Virus record (IMG/VR): IMGVR_UViG_3300008448_000460
Coordinates: 1 to 28,612 of that record
From: a virus
Length of the DNA: 28,612 nucleotides
Direction: 5' to 3' (one strand)
The notes under the pieces are model-generated. The model saw only the letters and a program-made list of their open reading frames with translations, had not been told where the DNA came from and searched no databases. The number at the start of each line of letters is the position of its first letter. Positions within the stretch are counted from its first letter, which is position 1. Position numbers and translations under genes: made by a program. Positions 10,719 to 18,066 of the stretch are shown here, piece by piece.

Positions 10719-12641
10719 ATGGCACAACTTTCTCCAATTACATTAGTTTACGATCAAATAGCTGTCAGCATCGCTGCTATTGTCAAGAAGCAGTCTGAAG
10801 GAAAATATGTTACTAAACAAGATGTTCTGCAAGAGTTCCACAACTATCTAACAGAAATACATGAGAAGGTAAACTCACCACAAGCTTCATTGGAGTTGTT
10901 TACTCTTGGAGAGCCACCATCATCTACTAAGATGAATAAATTTGTAAACGCAATAAGAGATGATATTAACGTATCAGCAAAACAATTAGACTTCTTAAAC
11001 GCAAAAGCAATTAGTATTTTTAATTTATTTTCTTCTGAAATAGAAAATGAAAAAAAGTATACAGAAAGAATTTTTTCTAAAACTAAAATACTTCAAATGT
11101 ATAGCTCAAGTCCATCAAATGACATAGTTTATAATGGCGATTCATTTGAGAATGGAGACTATATTGATTGGGCAAATACTCCAGTAAGTCAAAACCCTAT
11201 GATTGCTGGCGGCTTTGCTTCAGTAAAAATAAAAGACAACCCTGTAAGATGGCAGCCAAATGAGATAATTATAAATCCATCTAATGGTTTTATAGGCGAC
11301 AATAATTTAGCTGTAAAAAAAACAAACAATATTTCTGATATTAATTATGAATACAAATTTTTAAATCCACCTAGTACTTCTAATGCAGTTCATATGGCAG
11401 ACTTGAACCCAGCTTCGTTTTTTGTTTATGAAGCAATTTCTGTTGAACCAAAAGACAATGTATTCCGTCATCAAAATGAATTTTGCTACATAGTTGATGA
11501 TACTACCTTGTCAACCGCGGCAAAAAACTCCTTAGTTAATTGGTCAAATCATAATATGAATGACCCACTAAGATTAGATTTTACTTTGAAATCCAAATCA
11601 ACACAAAAAGCTAACTCAATTACAATAACTCCAAACTTTGATTCATCTAAAATTGTAAAAGTAAAAAATATATATATTAAAGATAGTTCTGGAAAAGAAG
11701 AAGATATTTTTTCAGGAGAATATTTTATAGGGTTATCCGTAGAAAATTTAACTAAAGAATCAGTGAAGAACTACTCACTTAATTCAGCAACCTTTCGCTT
11801 TACAGAAAGAACAGTTTCAGAATGCAGAATCGTTATGGAACAGCCTTATTATAGCGATGTTGAAATTCTTCATAATTATTGGACAACAAATTATCAATTG
11901 CAAAATCAAGACAACAGTCCATTCTATGGAACGATTAGATTTAATCCAGAACTTTTAAATAAAGATATGTATAATAAAGTTAATTATAATAAATCTGTAA
12001 TCATACCACCATTAACTAATCCAAATGTCTTTAAAAAAGATGTATCTTTAAATCAAAATATTAGCATTACTGTTCAGTCTCTTAGTGGTAATGTTGGTTC
12101 TAAATTAAAAGAAGAAACATTTAGTGTTCCAATTAAAGTTAACAGAGAAGTTTTACCAGCTAAAAGAATGTCAATAGCAATTTCAGACGTATCTTTAACT
12201 TATGAACAATATGAAAATTCAGCTGAAATTATATCCAAATCATATAACTATGATTTACCTGTTGAATCTGTAATGCTAGACATAGATAGTAACTACAATG
12301 AGATAGCTAACTCTGGTGCCTATATAGAAGGTTATATTTCTTTTGATTCTGGTAAACAATGGATACAAATTTCTCCAGTTCAATCAGGTTACTCCACAAA
12401 CAAAACAAGCAACGCCTATGTGCCTGAAGTTTTTTCAATAAATCAAAAAGTTGGAAACGAATTTAAGCTACCCGGCGTACAGTATGTTGATTATCCAAAA
12501 ACAACAATAAATAAAGTTGCATACAATGTTCCTCAACAAGTTAAGAATATATGTGTTAGAATTAAATTGATTAAAGGAACTGGAAACATTGTTCCTGTAG
12601 TCTATTCGTATAAATTAGCAGTAAAGGTTAAACAAATATGA
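10719..12641 (+). CDS. Tail/baseplate-type structural protein, paralogue 2 of 4 (640 aa)
   Basis: The N-terminal 125 residues are helical, with a probable coiled coil at about 70-125. A Gly/Asn-rich link (NGDSFENGDYIDW at about 139-151) leads to a beta domain starting near residue 223 (LNPASFFVYEA), whose late strand reads CRIVMEQPYY, close to IVLRQENYF in the 426-aa paralogue. The C-terminus (CVRIKLIKG, then VPVVYSY) matches the terminal beta module of the other paralogues. A weak GAAG ribosome site lies about ten bases before the ATG. The stop overlaps the next start in an ATGA. No enzyme motifs were seen. It is probably a virion component in the same assembly as its neighbours. Confidence 0.78.
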   Translation: MAQLSPITLVYDQIAVSIAAIVKKQSEGKYVTKQDVLQEFHNYLTEIHEKVNSPQASLELFTLGEPPSSTKMNKFVNAIRDDINVSAKQLDFLNAKAISIFNLFSSEIENEKKYTERIFSKTKILQMYSSSPSNDIVYNGDSFENGDYIDWANTPVSQNPMIAGGFASVKIKDNPVRWQPNEIIINPSNGFIGDNNLAVKKTNNISDINYEYKFLNPPSTSNAVHMADLNPASFFVYEAISVEPKDNVFRHQNEFCYIVDDTTLSTAAKNSLVNWSNHNMNDPLRLDFTLKSKSTQKANSITITPNFDSSKIVKVKNIYIKDSSGKEEDIFSGEYFIGLSVENLTKESVKNYSLNSATFRFTERTVSECRIVMEQPYYSDVEILHNYWTTNYQLQNQDNSPFYGTIRFNPELLNKDMYNKVNYNKSVIIPPLTNPNVFKKDVSLNQNISITVQSLSGNVGSKLKEETFSVPIKVNREVLPAKRMSIAISDVSLTYEQYENSAEIISKSYNYDLPVESVMLDIDSNYNEIANSGAYIEGYISFDSGKQWIQISPVQSGYSTNKTSNAYVPEVFSINQKVGNEFKLPGVQYVDYPKTTINKVAYNVPQQVKNICVRIKLIKGTGNIVPVVYSYKLAVKVKQI

Positions 12642-14758
12642 ACATATCTATGGTTCAAAAAACAAGATTTCTTGAAAATATATATAAATTATATTATTCA
12701 AATGGAATTAAACCAACAGATCATCAGATAAAAAAAGCTTTTAGTGATTATTTTTCTGTAAATAAACCAGGATTTCCTTTAAGGCTAAATTACAATGCGT
12801 TGAATTCAGAAGCAAAAACAAACGTAGACTTATTAAATGAGCTTATGGTTAATAGTTTATTTAATTTAGATGTTTTATATGACACCATATTAGATAGCAA
12901 TGAAGAATTATTCCAAGTTGTTACTTCATTAAATAAAAATATTGAAAATTTAAAAGCAAAAAGGAAAGCGCTTGAGGCAAAGGTAGACGATTTAATATTT
13001 GCAAATAATAATTCTGAAGGATACTTTTATTCATATACAGAAAATTTTTCAAATATAGATAAGGTAGATACTTTTTATAGCTCAGCATATGTAGATATCC
13101 TTTCCGGATACGCAATGTTAAGTGCCGAAAATTCAGATAGATATACAGTATTTTCTTTGGACAATATTATAAACTCTAGACCTACAATTTCTCTTTATGA
13201 AAATGGCACTTTGATTTCTAACACTATTGATTCAACTACATTCAACAATGTTTTTGATGGCCTAAATGACACCTATTGGATGTATGAACATAGAACATCA
13301 TCTCCAATCCCAGTAGCGTTGACTATGGATATGCCGATATCTAATACTTCAATCATATCAAAGGTAGAAGGATACGTTTTAACATCTAGCCCATTAGATA
13401 TTCAACTAGTAGTATCTCCTGTAGATGGTTCTCCTCAAGATACTCTGACTAAACTTTCTTCTGGAGACTATAGTTCTTTTAGTTTTTCTTTAAAACCAAA
13501 GGCTTACTCTAATGTAAGAATAACTTTCTTTAAAAAAGAACCAGATCTTATCGATAAAAATTCACAGCTACCATACGTTTATAGAATGGGTCTTAGAGAT
13601 CTTATTATAGGAGCTTCTACGAGGTCTAAATACGGCACCATAGTTTCAAAGCCAATATCTTTACCTGTTGAATCTAATGATCAATTGGTAATTGACTCTG
13701 TATCAATGGAAGCAAATGAGCAATTTGTTAACGATGGAGTTATTAATTATTATATTTCGGAAGATAACCCCAGTGCAAACACTATTTCCGACTTTAATTG
13801 GATTCCAATTTCTCCAACTGGTTCAGAAAATGCTGGTTTTACATCTGTTGTTAATTTTAATGGATCTGTAAAAAATGTAATTAATCTTTCATCAATTCCA
13901 GAAGATGAAGAATTAGAATTAATCCCTATTGATACTACATCAAAAAATATAAATGATTTAAATCCAAATAATAAAATATATGAAAATAAAACAGTTCATA
14001 GAATAGCTGCGCTAGATAATGATGAAACATATATTAATCCAGTGTTATTAGGAAATACAAATTCATTTAAACATTTTTATATCTTAAACAATATTCCATT
14101 TAGATATAAAGATATAGAAGCTTGGAATAGTGACATCAACGCAATAGACAACACTCTATTAAACAATATACTGTATCAGCAATTGGGAACCATTGCTCCA
14201 GGAATAAATTCTCCATCTTCTGGTTATGTAAAAACAAAAATGATTTGTGATTCAGAAAATAATGTTATTAACACTATCAAAAAATCTGTATCAACATTTG
14301 ACTTAGCGGTATATCTAAATGGAGTTAGAATAGCAGATTTGCCATCGGGTCAATTAAGTCAAAGTATTGAATGGAATTTCCTTGAAGGAATAAATGATAT
14401 AGTTGTAACTTATGACAAAGCTGCTTCTGGTCAAATATCTTTTTCTTTAACCGAAGGAATTGATTTAAATACTTATGGATCTATATTTACTGATTATTTC
14501 TTCTATCTTGATAAATTTGATTTTAGGAATAAAAATATGAATGACAATTTTTATTTTACTATAGATAATCCATTTGGAAGAAAAGAAATAATAGCTTCTT
14601 CAAAGATTGAGAATCAATCAAGATTTTCCTATATCTCTAATAATGCCACAGCTCCTAAGGCCATAAGGTATAGGATAGATTTTTCTAGATTTGAAAATCC
14701 ATTTGTTTCTCCAAAGGTTGATTCTTTAAAGATTAAATTTAAACATAAGGATTTATAA
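12638..14758 (+). CDS. Tail/baseplate-type structural protein, paralogue 3 of 4 (706 aa)
   Basis: Residues 60-125 form a Lys/Glu/Leu-rich helical segment likely to be a coiled coil. A YTENF link at 133-137 corresponds to EKFDNF in the 875-aa paralogue. A galactose-binding-like domain at about 200-300 opens with F202, V205, F206, D207 and W214, spaced exactly as in the 875-aa protein, and ends with VRITFFKKEPD. The C-terminus (IRYRIDFSRF followed by SPKVDSLKIKF) is the clearest copy of the shared terminal module. The start overlaps the previous stop by four bases. The carbohydrate-binding fold is inferred from strand pattern and is not a confirmed match. Confidence 0.78.
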   Translation: MNISMVQKTRFLENIYKLYYSNGIKPTDHQIKKAFSDYFSVNKPGFPLRLNYNALNSEAKTNVDLLNELMVNSLFNLDVLYDTILDSNEELFQVVTSLNKNIENLKAKRKALEAKVDDLIFANNNSEGYFYSYTENFSNIDKVDTFYSSAYVDILSGYAMLSAENSDRYTVFSLDNIINSRPTISLYENGTLISNTIDSTTFNNVFDGLNDTYWMYEHRTSSPIPVALTMDMPISNTSIISKVEGYVLTSSPLDIQLVVSPVDGSPQDTLTKLSSGDYSSFSFSLKPKAYSNVRITFFKKEPDLIDKNSQLPYVYRMGLRDLIIGASTRSKYGTIVSKPISLPVESNDQLVIDSVSMEANEQFVNDGVINYYISEDNPSANTISDFNWIPISPTGSENAGFTSVVNFNGSVKNVINLSSIPEDEELELIPIDTTSKNINDLNPNNKIYENKTVHRIAALDNDETYINPVLLGNTNSFKHFYILNNIPFRYKDIEAWNSDINAIDNTLLNNILYQQLGTIAPGINSPSSGYVKTKMICDSENNVINTIKKSVSTFDLAVYLNGVRIADLPSGQLSQSIEWNFLEGINDIVVTYDKAASGQISFSLTEGIDLNTYGSIFTDYFFYLDKFDFRNKNMNDNFYFTIDNPFGRKEIIASSKIENQSRFSYISNNATAPKAIRYRIDFSRFENPFVSPKVDSLKIKFKHKDL

Positions 14759-14798
14759 AAAAATATAATTTTAGTACTATATTTAAAGGTGATTAATT

Positions 14799-15203
14799 AT
14801 GGCAAAAACATATCCTAGCAAAGCAAAGTATAGAGTGGTTCAACCTTTCTTTGAAAGGTTTAGGCAAAGATATAGGGGCCATAGAAATAGCGTTGATGAA
14901 AACAGAGAAATGAATTTCTTTCTAATTGACGTTAATAAAATTAATAATACATTAACATCGATAAGTACAAGTATAGATGATGTTGAAAAAAATTTCATAG
15001 GAAATTTAAATAATTTAAATTCTCTTGAAATTTCAGAAGATGGTTTATTTTATGACTTGAGTCCTATAAGAGTTTTTTATCAAGACGTATACGAATTAAA
15101 TACTCCGGCAGAACAGTCTTTATACTTATCAAAAGCAAATAGACTTTCAGCAATTTTAGCAAGACTAGAAACTAAAGTAACAAGAATAGAGAATGGCAGA
15201 TAA
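14799..15203 (+). CDS. Small helical structural-region protein (134 aa), unknown
   Basis: I do not recognise this protein. It has a basic, aromatic N-terminus (FFERFRQRYRGHR at about 18-30), then two long amphipathic helical stretches (about 40-70 and 105-130) that could form coiled coils; there is no membrane segment. AAAGGTGAT about six bases upstream of the ATG is a good ribosome site. It lies between two members of the helical-plus-beta structural family and overlaps the second by eleven bases. Its N-terminal helices resemble those at the front of the paralogues, so it could be a partner subunit or a shortened member without the beta domain. That relationship is a guess. Confidence 0.7.
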   Translation: MAKTYPSKAKYRVVQPFFERFRQRYRGHRNSVDENREMNFFLIDVNKINNTLTSISTSIDDVEKNFIGNLNNLNSLEISEDGLFYDLSPIRVFYQDVYELNTPAEQSLYLSKANRLSAILARLETKVTRIENGR

Positions 15204-16473
15204 TATGACAGAGATAATAAACACCAAAAAGAGGGACGCACAATATGCGGGTCCGGTGGATAGCAATGATTATAATTCAAGAATAGAAGAAAACTATCAA
15301 GACCTCTTATTTCTTTATAATAAAGCTAACATAATCGATGCCAAGCTACAAGAAGCTTTTGAAAGAGTTCTAAAAGACCATGCAATGTTATCCAATGCTA
15401 TCGTAGATCTTTCCAATAGGATCTCTGCACTAGAGGTGGATGATGGAAGAGTCTCTATTTATTCTTATTCTCAAATAGATTATGCTAGATTTACTGGAAC
15501 TGAATTCTCAATTGGTTCTTCAGAATTACTTTCAATTGACCCACATTATAATGTTGTTACCCTTCCTAAAGTAGCAAACGCATCAAGTTCAAAAATAAAA
15601 TTCTATAATCCTTCAAATGGACAAGTAATATCAGATTTGTTTAAGGTTAATATCCAAAACAATATTGGAGGTATAGATAGTCCAGGAGCAATCGTAAACA
15701 CCACACCTGTTTACAATGCAATCTTGGATGATCCTACCAAAGTGTGGAGTAGAACTATAGTCAGCGAAACAAACGCACTAGGCGCAGCACAACTCACATT
15801 CTATTGCAAGATATCTGCAGAATTTACCGGATCGTTAAAAACAAATTGCGTAAAATTAAATCCATATCCAATGCATTCAGTAGGCGTGTATTCGATTGAA
15901 TATACCAATAAGGAAAATCCTACTTTAACAGACGCAGATGGTTGGACGCCATTGAACTTTAACTCTTTATACGATGGAGAGCAGCAGGCTATTGGAAAGG
16001 TTCCTCCGGGAGCTTGGATTATAGCTGGAACTGATGAGGTAAAAAACTCTTCTCCGCTGTGCTTCTATTTCTCGGACATAGATATGACTGCAATAAGAAT
16101 TGTTTTACGTCAAGAAAACTATTTCAAAGAACTTGGCAAGTATGTCTATACGTATGGTCTTTCAGATTTAGATATTAGATATGATAAATTTGCAACGTCT
16201 GGCAAAACAATATTTAATTTTAAGGCACCAAGCGATAAGCTGATAAGTGCTGTTGTTAGCGTAGATCCAGTAATCTTTAATGTTCCAAGATCTCAGATGT
16301 CAAATGCCTTTTCATACAGGGTAATATATCAGGACGGGGTAAATTACAGCACAAATAATCCTGGAGCCTCTAGTGAAATCTGGGTTGAAGTAACCCTCAA
16401 TATGTTAGACGATAAGACCCCTCCAATTTTGTCAGATCTAATAATAGATTACGACTATATTTCAGCTGAATAA
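15193..16473 (+). CDS. Tail/baseplate-type structural protein, paralogue 4 of 4 (426 aa)
   Basis: This is the shortest family member. A helical N-terminus (about 30-82) with coiled-coil character is followed by a YSQIDYARF link (about 92-100). A galactose-binding-like domain opens at V173-Y174-N175-A176-I177-L178-D179 and W185, and ends with IRIVLRQENYF. The C-terminal module (WVEVTLNMLDDKTPPILSDL) gives the pattern strand, Asp, Pro, strand. An in-frame ATG at 15205 is an alternative start; neither has a strong ribosome site. It overlaps the 134-aa gene and is followed by a terminator-like hairpin, so it probably closes this transcription unit. Confidence 0.77.
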   Translation: MADNMTEIINTKKRDAQYAGPVDSNDYNSRIEENYQDLLFLYNKANIIDAKLQEAFERVLKDHAMLSNAIVDLSNRISALEVDDGRVSIYSYSQIDYARFTGTEFSIGSSELLSIDPHYNVVTLPKVANASSSKIKFYNPSNGQVISDLFKVNIQNNIGGIDSPGAIVNTTPVYNAILDDPTKVWSRTIVSETNALGAAQLTFYCKISAEFTGSLKTNCVKLNPYPMHSVGVYSIEYTNKENPTLTDADGWTPLNFNSLYDGEQQAIGKVPPGAWIIAGTDEVKNSSPLCFYFSDIDMTAIRIVLRQENYFKELGKYVYTYGLSDLDIRYDKFATSGKTIFNFKAPSDKLISAVVSVDPVIFNVPRSQMSNAFSYRVIYQDGVNYSTNNPGASSEIWVEVTLNMLDDKTPPILSDLIIDYDYISAE

Positions 16474-16490
16474 ATCATATTTAATTTAAC

Positions 16491-16522
16491 AAATAAGGGT
16501 TTGAAAAACCATACTTATTTTT
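16491..16522 (+). terminator. Bulged terminator-like hairpin after the adhesin block
   Basis: AAATAAG plus GGTTT (16491-16502) pairs with AAACC (16506-16510) and CTTATTT (16514-16520), with a GAA loop, a three-base bulge (ATA) on the 3' arm and a T-rich tail. It sits 17 bases after the stop of the 426-aa gene. The bulge and A/U-rich outer stem make it weaker than the other two terminators in the window. Confidence 0.5.
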
Positions 16523-16532
16523 ACTATATAAG
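16501..16532 (+). promoter_or_regulatory. Candidate promoter for the 210-aa gene
   Basis: TTGAAA at 16501-16506 is five of six for a sigma-70 -35 box, and TATATAAG at 16525-16532 is -10-like, with an 18-base spacer. The region TTACTATATAAG (16521-16532) closely resembles TGACTTTATAAG at 17320-17331, which lies at almost the same distance from the next start codon. The -35 box overlaps the terminator loop. Transcription would begin near 16538 and give a leader of about 20 bases. Confidence 0.45.
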
Positions 16533-16546
16533 CATCGAGTTTCTAT

Positions 16547-16553
16547 AAGGAGA
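16547..16553 (+). promoter_or_regulatory. Strong ribosome binding site
   Basis: AAGGAGA lies seven bases before the ATG at 16561. It is the best-matched Shine-Dalgarno site in the window, in keeping with high expression of the following protein. Confidence 0.75.
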
Positions 16554-16560
16554 TTATATA

Positions 16561-17193
16561 ATGGCTACATTTTACGTTGGTCCAAGACCTGTTTTGAGGG
16601 GCCAAAACACCAATGATATGGTGAACCCATATTATACAATGACCGGCAAAGCTAAGGGTAAGGGAACATATTCGTACTACCCACTCTATAACAGTAGCCA
16701 GTTACTCGGAGGCGCGCCAGACAATGCATATACCCCTGGAACTGGAGCTCGTCCTGGCAATAGACTTATGTCACAGTTGTTCACCGGCTCAACATTGTAT
16801 GCTGGCACCACACCTTTGGCTGGAACATTTGCAGACGGCAGTGCAACATATGATGGCGCAAGATTCCGCCCCCTTGAATACAAGGGTATTGCAGGAGCAC
16901 AGGCTCTTAATGGAGGCCACGCTAAGAGAAGTCTATACTACGGTTTCTATAGCAACTTTGTATTCGACGGTGTTACTTCTGCAGAAGTTATGCCATCAGG
17001 ATATGGCCACGCAGCAAGAACAGATGCACAAGGTGCTCCAAACTCATTTGGTTTGTTTAGACCAGACGAGTTCCATGGTGTTGCTAGTGCAGTAATTTTT
17101 ACCGCAGATTATGGTCAACCAAACACAACTACAATTTATGGTAGAGCTAATCCAAAAAGATGGACAGGTGTTCCTTCAGCACAAGCATTGTAA
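16561..17193 (+). CDS. Probable abundant virion protein with four short motif repeats (210 aa)
   Basis: I do not recognise a family. The protein is rich in Gly, Ala, Tyr, Pro and Thr, with few charged residues. Four copies of a motif x-[FYW]-x-G-[IV]-x-[GS]-A-x-[AVI]-[LMF] occur at residues 105-116, 133-144, 169-180 and 199-210, the last forming the C-terminus; each of the last three is set off by a Tyr/Phe/Gly-rich stretch. The gene is visibly richer in G+C than its neighbours (about 47% in one 60-base line against about 37% in a nearby upstream line). It has its own promoter-like site, the strongest ribosome site and a strong downstream terminator. This isolated, high-expression layout is typical of decoration, tail-tube or fibre-like proteins, but the exact role cannot be told. 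Confidence 0.8.
   Translation: MATFYVGPRPVLRGQNTNDMVNPYYTMTGKAKGKGTYSYYPLYNSSQLLGGAPDNAYTPGTGARPGNRLMSQLFTGSTLYAGTTPLAGTFADGSATYDGARFRPLEYKGIAGAQALNGGHAKRSLYYGFYSNFVFDGVTSAEVMPSGYGHAARTDAQGAPNSFGLFRPDEFHGVASAVIFTADYGQPNTTTIYGRANPKRWTGVPSAQAL
16873..17190 (+). repeat. Four-copy protein motif repeat in the 210-aa protein
   Basis: The copies read LEYKGIAGAQAL, FVFDGVTSAEVM, DEFHGVASAVIF and KRWTGVPSAQAL. Gly at motif position 5 and Ala at position 9 are invariant, and position 3 is always aromatic. Repeat starts are 28, 36 and 30 residues apart. DNA identity between copies is low, so the repeats are old. Confidence 0.7.
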
Positions 17194-17211
17194 TAAATTA
17201 CAAAAATATAC

Positions 17212-17274
17212 TACTGAGCATTAGTCTCTCGTGATATACTTGTAGTCACGGAAACCGACGCTCAGTAATGAGAC
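17212..17274 (+). ncRNA. Structured RNA element in the 3' UTR of the 210-aa gene
   Basis: TACTGAGC (17212-17219) pairs perfectly over eight bases with GCTCAGTA (17260-17267). Inside it, CGTGA (17230-17234) pairs with TCACG (17246-17250). GTCTC (17224-17228), in the internal loop, can pair with GAGAC (17270-17274) outside the outer stem, which would form a pseudoknot. No ORF crosses this stretch and a strong terminator follows at 17280. It could protect the mRNA 3' end, be a processing site, or be a small RNA. I recognise no known RNA family. Confidence 0.4.
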
Positions 17275-17279
17275 GAAGA

Positions 17280-17313
17280 TATCCCGCCCCCACAAGGGCG
17301 GGATAATCTTTTT
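17280..17313 (+). terminator. Strong rho-independent terminator
   Basis: ATCCCGCCC (17281-17289) pairs perfectly with GGGCGGGAT (17296-17304) around a six-base loop, with one extra T-A pair at the base, followed by AATCTTTTTC. It ends the transcript of the 210-aa gene and stands out as very GC-rich in an AT-rich genome. Confidence 0.85.
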
Positions 17314-17319
17314 CTAAGG

Positions 17320-17331
17320 TGACTTTATAAG
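17320..17331 (+). promoter_or_regulatory. Candidate -10-type promoter for the metabolic block
   Basis: TGACTTTATAAG matches TTACTATATAAG (16521-16532) at ten of twelve bases. It ends 27 bases before the ATG at 17359, against 28 bases for the other copy. Both lie just after a terminator hairpin. No good -35 box is visible. The resemblance suggests a phage promoter class based on a -10-like element, but TATAAG also occurs by chance in AT-rich coding DNA. Confidence 0.35.
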
Positions 17332-17358
17332 TTTTAGTAGTTTTATGAAGGATTATCA

Positions 17359-18057
17359 ATGTCTTTAGATATTTTAGAAAAAGTAATTAGCGAAGATACG
17401 ATACCAGTAGAAGTGGCAGAAAAGTATCTGCACATATTTTTGGGTCCAACTGATTGGAAGAAAAATATAAATAAACTTTGGGAAATATCTGGATCAAAGT
17501 CAAAGGATTCTGAAACAAGAAAAGCTTTTATGAAGAGAGCAATAAGCTGTGCTGTTTTGTTGCCTTATACGGAAAAGAGTTTAGTTCCATCACCGCCAGA
17601 AAATCTTTTATTCTGGTGCACTGCATGGGTTCAGTTTAATGAAAAAGATTGGTTTGATCTTTTTAAAAAAGTTATAAAAGAAGATATTGACATAGCAAAT
17701 AATAGAAATCAGGCTATACTATTAGGTGTCATAGATCCAATAGATGTGTCACCATTGAATAGGCAAGCTTTTAATTGGCTCTATGAAAAAGCTAAAGAGA
17801 ATGAAGATTTAGATAGTTTAAACGTAGAAGAATTAAAAGTAAAATTTGCAAACATTGTTAAATCATATGGTGGAGCAGTAGTTTGTAACATGTTTGTTAA
17901 CCACAAAAAGAATGTAAATAATGTTTTCAATTGGAGAAGTGGATACTTCTTTGAGAGAGAGATACATAAAGTATATTCTTTGCAAGACTTGTTGAAGATA
18001 AAGAATACAGAAATTCAGAAAATGAATTCAAAATATATTAGAAAAATAAATAACTAG
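17359..18057 (+). CDS. Unknown protein (232 aa) upstream of ribonucleotide reductase
   Basis: I do not recognise a family. The protein looks mostly helical, with several Trp residues in helical context (DWKKNINKLW near 33-42, LLFWCTAWVQF near 84-94) and a basic C-terminal tail. There are no membrane segments or catalytic motifs. GAAGGA six bases before the ATG is a good ribosome site, and a strong terminator lies upstream, so this is the first gene of the next transcription unit. It ends nine bases before the reductase gene, suggesting co-transcription. A regulatory or replication-linked role is possible but has no direct support. Confidence 0.7.
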   Translation: MSLDILEKVISEDTIPVEVAEKYLHIFLGPTDWKKNINKLWEISGSKSKDSETRKAFMKRAISCAVLLPYTEKSLVPSPPENLLFWCTAWVQFNEKDWFDLFKKVIKEDIDIANNRNQAILLGVIDPIDVSPLNRQAFNWLYEKAKENEDLDSLNVEELKVKFANIVKSYGGAVVCNMFVNHKKNVNNVFNWRSGYFFEREIHKVYSLQDLLKIKNTEIQKMNSKYIRKINN

Positions 18058-18066
18058 GAGATAAAA

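Noticed and set aside
14764-14769. TATAAT before the 134-aa gene as a promoter
   Set aside because: There is no -35 box or extended -10, and such strings are common in DNA this AT-rich.
16724-17095. 123-codon plus-strand frame inside the 210-aa gene
   Set aside because: It is a shadow frame favoured by the higher G+C of that gene; the overlapping frame has the strong ribosome site and the repeated motif.
17230-17250. Five-base stem with loop resembling a tRNA anticodon arm
   Set aside because: The loop is eleven bases, and no acceptor stem, D arm, T arm or CCA was found.
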